DNA of 11,087 bases from Micavibrio sp. UBA2020. GTDB lineage: Bacteria > Pseudomonadota > Alphaproteobacteria > Micavibrionales > UBA2020. The position numbers and the translations under genes are program-made. This document shows, one piece after another, positions 7,634 to 11,087 of the stretch. The notes under the pieces were generated by a model. The model saw nothing but the letters and a program-made list of their open reading frames with translations. It was not told the origin of the DNA and did not search any database. Numbering within the stretch: the stretch's first letter is position 1; each line of letters opens with the position of its first letter. The DNA is taken from NCBI GenBank assembly GCA_002334985.1, contig DDBY01000039.1, forward strand, positions 1 to 11,087, written 5' to 3'.

Positions 7634-7662
7634 TTGACAGTTTATGTACCCCAATATATAAA
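7634..7662 (+). promoter_or_regulatory. Near-consensus sigma-70 promoter
   Basis: A perfect -35 box TTGACA (7634-7639) and a -10 box TATAAA (7657-7662) are separated by exactly 17 bases. The expected start of transcription is near 7669, leaving a leader of about 43 bases before the nucleotidyltransferase gene. It lies in the divergent gap from proB and is one of the two strongest promoter matches in the window. Confidence 0.75.
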
Positions 7663-7711
7663 ATAGAGCCACCTGAGTTATTCACATAATTGCAAACGGA
7701 TGAGGGTGGCG

Positions 7712-8824
7712 ATGCGTTTGAAATGTGCCTGGGGTACTGCGGCGGCGAAAGCGGATAAAAGCGACGGCGCGCCCGATGTAGAGTTGAGGGAACATCTCCG
7801 AAAGACGGAGCAGACCTCGCTCCCGCAGGCTGAGCTCCTGCAAGGTTGTTTCGACCTCCTCCAACAGCGCGGTCTGCTCGAAGAAGCCTACCTCAGGGGC
7901 TCCATTGGCCGCGGCCACGCCGACACCCACTCCGATATCGACCTTTTTGCTGTTATCCAGCCCGAAAAAATCGACCAAGTTTACGACGCCGTTAACGAAT
8001 TCCTCGCCTCCAAAGGCCGCATCATTGTCGGATGCCACGACCGTCTGGTCGAAAATTACGGCGGCATCGGTTTCATGTTCATCGCCGAAAGCGACGCCCA
8101 CGACAAGAAAACCTATCAATTCGACCTCTACATGGCCATGAAGGGCGTTCCGCCCGCAAAGCCCACCACCATCAAACCGCGCATGTTCGCCTCCGACCCC
8201 GATTACAAATGGACGGATACCTACGGCGAAAAATCCATCGAACTGCCGCAAGTGACCAAGGATTTCGTGCATCGCCATACCTCCGGCGATACGCAGGCCG
8301 ACCGCATGGAACTGCTGATGCAGGAAATGCTTATCAACCTCTATGTCACCAACAAGCATATCAAGCGTGGCCAGATTTCGCGCACCGTGGTCGATAACCA
8401 CGGCGTTGTGACCTCCGCCATCGAATTCATGCAGCTGCTGACGGGCTACAAATCGACCGGCTACTCCCCCGTCTATCTGGGTGACGAAGTTGTCAAGTTC
8501 GCCAAAGAAAACGGCGACAAGGAAATGGTGAAGGCCGCGGCGAAGCTGGAAAAACTTTTCCACCAGCCGATGACTTCGCAAAAACTGCTGGATACGCTGG
8601 AGTATTCCGCCACCGTCTTCCGCCAAGCCTTCCCCGAGCGTTATGACCGCCACAAGGATGCCATCGCCTATTTCGAAAAAGAAATCCGCGCGACGAAATC
8701 CGGCCTTAAAAACGGTTTCAACAAAAACCGCAACGCAGACAAAAACGCCGCGGCGAATAACAACACCACCGGCGGCGAAGGTCTGGTAGCAAAGGTCAAA
8801 AGAAACCTCGGCATCCACCGCTGA
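7712..8824 (+). CDS. Two-domain nucleotidyltransferase of unknown substrate
   Basis: A 370-residue protein with a Pol-beta-type nucleotidyltransferase core. The signature is GSIGRG (63-68) with DIDLF (Asp75, Asp77), and Asp138 in YQFDLY fits the third metal-binding acid, so the active site looks complete. A helical C-terminal domain (about 180-325) gives the layout of antibiotic nucleotidyltransferases such as AadA or LinB, but the same layout occurs in proteins with other roles, so the substrate is unknown. The first 35 residues are polar and not conserved-looking. The last 40 are Lys/Asn-rich and basic, possibly nucleic-acid- or membrane-binding. No signal peptide or membrane segment is seen. 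Start: ATG 7712 has GAGGG 5 bases upstream; ATG 7700 is an alternative with a poor site. It sits behind a strong promoter, and the hydrolase gene follows 26 bases later, probably in one transcript. Confidence 0.85.
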   Translation: MRLKCAWGTAAAKADKSDGAPDVELREHLRKTEQTSLPQAELLQGCFDLLQQRGLLEEAYLRGSIGRGHADTHSDIDLFAVIQPEKIDQVYDAVNEFLASKGRIIVGCHDRLVENYGGIGFMFIAESDAHDKKTYQFDLYMAMKGVPPAKPTTIKPRMFASDPDYKWTDTYGEKSIELPQVTKDFVHRHTSGDTQADRMELLMQEMLINLYVTNKHIKRGQISRTVVDNHGVVTSAIEFMQLLTGYKSTGYSPVYLGDEVVKFAKENGDKEMVKAAAKLEKLFHQPMTSQKLLDTLEYSATVFRQAFPERYDRHKDAIAYFEKEIRATKSGLKNGFNKNRNADKNAAANNNTTGGEGLVAKVKRNLGIHR

Positions 8825-8850
8825 GATAGTCATACGCAAGGTAATCTGAC

Positions 8851-9627
8851 ATGAAAATCACTGTACTGGGCAGCGGCTCCGCCTATGGCGTTCCTTATGC
8901 GGGCGGCGGCTGGGGCAAATGCGACCCCAAAAACCCGAAAAACCGCCGCACCACACCGTCTATCCTTATCGAAGATGGCGAGACGCAGCTGCTGGTCGAT
9001 ATGGGTCCGGATTTCAAAGAGCAATCCCTGCGCCACAATATCACCAATCCCGATGCGGTTTTTTTCACCCACCCGCACGCCGACCATATCGCGGGCATGT
9101 TCCACCTGCCGATTTTCATGGTGCATCGAAACGGCAAACACCTGCCGATGTACGCCAACAGATTCACGCGCAAAGACATCGAACGCGTCTGGTGGTATAT
9201 GTTCGACCCCGCCATCAATGTCGAATACACCGGCACCGCACGCCCGTACTGGGTTGAAATGATACCGCCGCAGCTGCTGCAAATCGGCACGCTGAAAATG
9301 CAGACGTTCTGGCAGCAGCACGGCCGCATCCAGTCTGTCGGCATGCGCCTTGGCAATTTCGCCTATTCGACCGACGTGAACGCTTTCCCCGAAGAAAGCG
9401 AACAGCATCTCTACGGCCTTGATACCTGGATGGTCGATTGCAACTGCGTCGAGCCGACGGACAATTCCCACGGCAATCTTGAGAAGTGCCTCGCCTGGGT
9501 TGAAAAATACAAGCCGAAGAAAACCTATCTCACGCACCTCGACTACACGGTCGATTACGACACCGTCTCCAAACTCCTCCCGCCGCATGTGGAGCTGGCT
9601 TATGACGGGCTGGTGCTGGAGTTTTGA
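8851..9627 (+). CDS. PhnP-like MBL-fold metal-dependent hydrolase
   Basis: A 258-residue cytosolic metallo-beta-lactamase-fold protein of the branch that includes PhnP (phosphoribosyl 1,2-cyclic phosphate phosphodiesterase). It opens with LGSGSAYGVPYAGGGWGKC (6-24). The metal site THPHADHIAG (73-82) gives His74, His76, Asp78 and His79. Later ligands fit Asp175 in AYSTDVNAF and His229 in YLTHLDY, and the protein ends AYDGLVLEF as is typical of this branch. Length is normal and no residue looks lost. No other phn gene is nearby, so a C-P lyase role is not supported; housekeeping relatives of unknown substrate are common in alphaproteobacteria. AAGG lies 9 bases before the ATG, 26 bases after the nucleotidyltransferase stop, so co-transcription is likely. 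A phosphodiester substrate is inference. Confidence 0.9.
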   Translation: MKITVLGSGSAYGVPYAGGGWGKCDPKNPKNRRTTPSILIEDGETQLLVDMGPDFKEQSLRHNITNPDAVFFTHPHADHIAGMFHLPIFMVHRNGKHLPMYANRFTRKDIERVWWYMFDPAINVEYTGTARPYWVEMIPPQLLQIGTLKMQTFWQQHGRIQSVGMRLGNFAYSTDVNAFPEESEQHLYGLDTWMVDCNCVEPTDNSHGNLEKCLAWVEKYKPKKTYLTHLDYTVDYDTVSKLLPPHVELAYDGLVLEF

Positions 9628-9651
9628 TTCCGATTTAAGGACAATGTTTTA

Positions 9652-10458
9652 ATGAAGCCTTTTATTTCTGCCGTTTTGGCACTTTTTTTGCTGTCCGCCT
9701 GTTCTTTTCACACGCAAACCTCGTCGGGGCAGGAATATCTTTCGGCCTATAAACCGAGGTCGTCTTATGTGCAGACGGCGCAAAAAGGGGATGAGGCAGA
9801 GGCATCTTCCAAATCCATGCAGGAAAAACTGCGCGAAGCGGCATCGGTGGAGCCGACGCTTGCTTTCCCGCAGCGCATGGGGCTCGCGCGTATTGAAGGC
9901 GGGGCTTTGACAACCGTTCCGCCGGAAGAGCTTGAAATCTGGTCGAAGACGAACGAGCGTATGGGGAGCGAATTTGGTGAGTTTGTTCCGCTGAGTCCGA
10001 TGGTCGCGCGCATGGTTTCGGACCGTCCTGCCGAACACAGAGTAGGGACAGAGGGAATAGTGGATGTTATCCGCCTTGGCGCGGCGCGCCAACATGTGCA
10101 TAGCGTGCTGATATACGAGGTCGTAACCAGACAGAACGAGCGTGAAACGATTTTGTCGGCGGCCAAGGTGACTATCCTCGGCGGCTATATTGTGCCGTCC
10201 AACGTGCATGAAACGCAGGCCATGGGCAGCGCTATGTTTATCGATGTTATGCATGGATATCCCTACGGCACGGTTTCGGCAAACGTGGATGCGCAAAAAC
10301 GCTTGTCGTCCGCATGGGGATGGGGCGCGGACAACGCGGACAAATCCAAATCCGCAGACAAGGCAAAAATAAAGCTGGCTGAACAGCTGGCGCAGGAAAC
10401 GGAAAAAATGCTGCGCCAGTTGAAACGGGAACTGGCGGCCAAGCAGCCAGTGCAATAA
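9652..10458 (+). CDS. Putative lipoprotein, unknown function
   Basis: A 268-residue protein that I do not recognise. Residues 1-16 form a lipoprotein signal peptide (KP, hydrophobic AVLALFLL, then lipobox LSAC with Cys17). Ser at +2 rather than Asp favours sorting to the outer membrane. A polar linker follows (about 20-65), then a mixed alpha/beta region with LAFPQRMGLARI (70-81), SVLIYEVV (151-158), VTILGGYIVPS (173-183) and GSAMFIDVMHGYPYG (192-206). A long charged helix (about 235-265, AKIKLAEQLAQETEKML) may form a coiled coil. The strand-rich order faintly recalls rhombotarget-type lipoproteins, but I cannot confirm this. AAGGA lies 10 bases before the ATG. It begins 24 bases after the hydrolase stop, so it may belong to the same transcript. 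Confidence 0.85.
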   Translation: MKPFISAVLALFLLSACSFHTQTSSGQEYLSAYKPRSSYVQTAQKGDEAEASSKSMQEKLREAASVEPTLAFPQRMGLARIEGGALTTVPPEELEIWSKTNERMGSEFGEFVPLSPMVARMVSDRPAEHRVGTEGIVDVIRLGAARQHVHSVLIYEVVTRQNERETILSAAKVTILGGYIVPSNVHETQAMGSAMFIDVMHGYPYGTVSANVDAQKRLSSAWGWGADNADKSKSADKAKIKLAEQLAQETEKMLRQLKRELAAKQPVQ

Positions 10459-10459
10459 C

Positions 10460-10486
10460 CCGATTTGCGCCATCGCCTGAAATCGG
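10460..10486 (+). terminator. Hairpin after the lipoprotein gene, possible weak terminator
   Basis: CCGATTT (10460-10466) pairs perfectly with AAATCGG (10480-10486), and the loop can add GCG/CGC. It starts one base after the lipoprotein stop. The following CTAATTTAAT is a poor T-run, so termination would be weak. The same stretch can be read as a promoter for the tRNA (TTGCGC 10465-10470, 17 bases, TAATTT 10488-10493), although that would place the start almost on the tRNA 5' end. Confidence 0.35.
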
Positions 10487-10501
10487 CTAATTTAATCGCA
10501 T

Positions 10502-10578
10502 GTGCCCGTAGCTCAGCTGGATAGAGCAGGTGCCTTCTAAGCATCAGGTCGGGGGTTCGAATCCCTCCGGGCACGCCA
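10502..10578 (+). tRNA. tRNA-Arg (anticodon TCT)
   Basis: A complete 77-base cloverleaf. The acceptor stem GTGCCCG (10502-10508) pairs with CGGGCAC (10568-10574). The D stem is GCTC/GAGC, and the anticodon stem GGTGC/GCATC encloses loop CTTCTAA with anticodon TCT (10536-10538), reading AGA codons. The variable loop is AGGTC, the T stem is GGGGG/CCCTC around TTCGAAT, the discriminator base is G, and CCA is encoded (10576-10578). No disruption or attachment-site duplication was seen. Confidence 0.97.
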
Positions 10579-10601
10579 ATCTTTGTTTATTTTCGCACAT
10601 C

Positions 10602-10622
10602 ATGCCGGACTTGTTCCGGCAT
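10602..10622. repeat. Palindromic hairpin, REP-like, downstream of tRNA-Arg
   Basis: ATGCCGGA (10602-10609) and TCCGGCAT (10615-10622) form a perfect 8-base-pair stem around CTTGT. The core GCCGGACTTGTTCCGGC resembles a palindrome I remember as scattered between genes in many alphaproteobacteria. Only one copy lies in this window, so repetition cannot be shown here. It may also act as a terminator for the tRNA transcript, but the downstream T-run is poor. Confidence 0.6.
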
Positions 10623-10654
10623 TTGGAATAGTTGTTATGTGAAATTATAGGCGC

Positions 10655-10683
10655 TTGACCTGTTCAATGTGTTACTTTATAAC
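10655..10683 (+). promoter_or_regulatory. Strong sigma-70 promoter for the small cysteine protein
   Basis: TTGACC (10655-10660) and TATAAC (10678-10683) are 17 bases apart, each one base from consensus. Transcription would start near 10690, giving a leader of about 60 bases before the ATG at 10751. Confidence 0.7.
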
Positions 10684-10707
10684 ATTTCATGTCATCACTT
10701 CCCACAC

Positions 10708-10727
10708 GCTGCCCGTTTAAAGGCAGC
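10708..10727 (+). promoter_or_regulatory. Leader hairpin before the small protein gene
   Basis: GCTGCC (10708-10713) pairs with GGCAGC (10722-10727) around an 8-base A/T-rich loop. It lies in the predicted 5' leader, ending about 10 bases before the AAGGA ribosome site (10738-10742). It could stabilise the message or control initiation; only base pairing supports it. Confidence 0.4.
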
Positions 10728-10750
10728 CAACACAGATAAGGACACATGTC

Positions 10751-10963
10751 ATGAAAATGAAAGACATCACCCCCGCAAACTTCGTTTGTCACACCAGCAC
10801 CTGCTGCCCTGCGGTTCTTGAAACCGAAGAAGGCACATACGTTATCATCGGCAAAAAACTGTCTGACAGCGCGCTGAAAGCCGTTGAAGGCCGCGTTGCC
10901 GAAGACGAATTCGTAATCGAAGTGCCCAAGGGCATGATTGACGAGATTAAAAAGGCCGCGTAA
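10751..10963 (+). CDS. Small cysteine-containing protein, unknown function
   Basis: A 70-residue soluble acidic protein that I cannot assign. Three cysteines cluster near the N-terminus (Cys13, Cys18, Cys19 in CHTSTCCP), followed by a strand-rich GTYVIIGKKL (28-37) and FVIEVPKGMIDEIKK (54-68). The cysteines with a nearby His14 could bind a metal or form a disulfide, but the set is too short to name a zinc-finger class. A signal peptide and membrane segment are absent. AAGGA lies 8 bases before the ATG. It is flanked by a strong promoter, a leader hairpin and a strong terminator, so it is probably a monocistronic and well expressed gene. The sense-strand signals make it a better candidate than the overlapping frame on the other strand. 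Confidence 0.82.
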   Translation: MKMKDITPANFVCHTSTCCPAVLETEEGTYVIIGKKLSDSALKAVEGRVAEDEFVIEVPKGMIDEIKKAA

Positions 10964-10987
10964 CCGGCTTTTGGCCAAAAGGCCGAG

Positions 10988-11023
10988 AAAAACCCCGCCC
11001 GCTGTGGCGGGGTTTTTCTTTGA
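10988..11023 (+). terminator. Strong intrinsic terminator
   Basis: AAAAACCCCGCC (10988-10999) pairs perfectly with GGCGGGGTTTTT (11006-11017) around CGCTGT, and the T-run continues as CTTT. It is 24 bases after the stop of the small protein gene. The A-run on the left means it could also work from the other strand. Just before it lies a 12-base perfect palindrome, TTTTGGCCAAAA (10969-10980). Confidence 0.93.
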
Positions 11024-11087
11024 GATGCCCGGCGTTTTATGGTCTAAAGAAACATACCCATTAAAACAGGCATTACGGCAGAAGGAT

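Noticed and set aside
6429..7637. 402-residue open frame on the plus strand opposite proB
   Set aside because: proB is intact with all family motifs. The opposite frame is a codon-bias shadow and has no start site or family features.
7521..7711. Additional small gene between proB and the nucleotidyltransferase gene
   Set aside because: The stretch is A/T-richer, has promoter signals and no frame with a ribosome site.
7682..8839. Long open frame on the minus strand opposite the nucleotidyltransferase gene
   Set aside because: The plus frame has a complete catalytic signature, promoter and ribosome site; the minus frame has a Val/Phe/Gly-rich composition typical of an antisense shadow and no recognised motif.
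8830..9588. 252-residue minus-strand frame opposite the MBL-fold gene
   Set aside because: The plus frame has THPHADH and a family-typical length; the minus frame has no motif.
9649..10473. 274-residue minus-strand frame opposite the lipoprotein gene
   Set aside because: The plus frame has a signal peptide and lipobox with a ribosome site; the minus frame is Arg/His/Phe-rich with no support.
10502..10578. tRNA-Arg as an integration site for a mobile element
   Set aside because: No integrase gene and no repeated tRNA 3' end is present within the window.
11024..11087. Start of another gene at the right edge
   Set aside because: An AGAAGGA-like string at the end could be a ribosome site for a gene beyond the window, but no coding sequence is visible.

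Overview
The window looks like chromosomal DNA from a moderately GC-rich proteobacterium, most likely an alphaproteobacterium. The evidence is indirect: TTGACA/TATAAA-type promoters, Shine-Dalgarno sites before most genes, a tRNA with encoded CCA, and a short palindrome of a kind I remember from alphaproteobacterial intergenic DNA. No gene here fixes the genus. The region is mostly housekeeping. I see no insertion sequence, integrase, phage gene or CRISPR array.

Left part, minus strand, 1-5004: a tightly packed purine operon transcribed purF, purE-purC fusion, purD, purN. purN runs off the left edge. Gaps are 25 bases or overlaps of 1 and 11 bases. It covers the first step (PurF), glycinamide ribonucleotide synthesis (PurD), its formylation (PurN), and the two consecutive steps from carboxyaminoimidazole ribonucleotide to SAICAR joined in one polypeptide (PurE-PurC). 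The fusion is the most unusual protein here. Between PurE and PurC lies about 110 residues that align by eye with PurE but lack its active-site His, so it may be a PurE - degenerate PurE - PurC protein.

Middle, minus strand, 5184-7520: proB and proA, the first two proline biosynthesis enzymes, joined as TAA-ATG. Both read like the Bacteroidota type rather than the usual proteobacterial type. A 179-base gap with several inverted repeats separates proA from purF and may hold the purF promoter.

Right part, plus strand, 7634-11017: a near-consensus promoter drives a two-domain nucleotidyltransferase of unknown substrate, followed by a PhnP-like metallo-beta-lactamase-fold hydrolase and an unrecognised lipoprotein. 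Then come tRNA-Arg(TCT), a palindromic hairpin, and a 70-residue cysteine-containing protein with its own strong promoter, a leader hairpin and a strong intrinsic terminator. The last 65 or so bases hold no recognisable gene.
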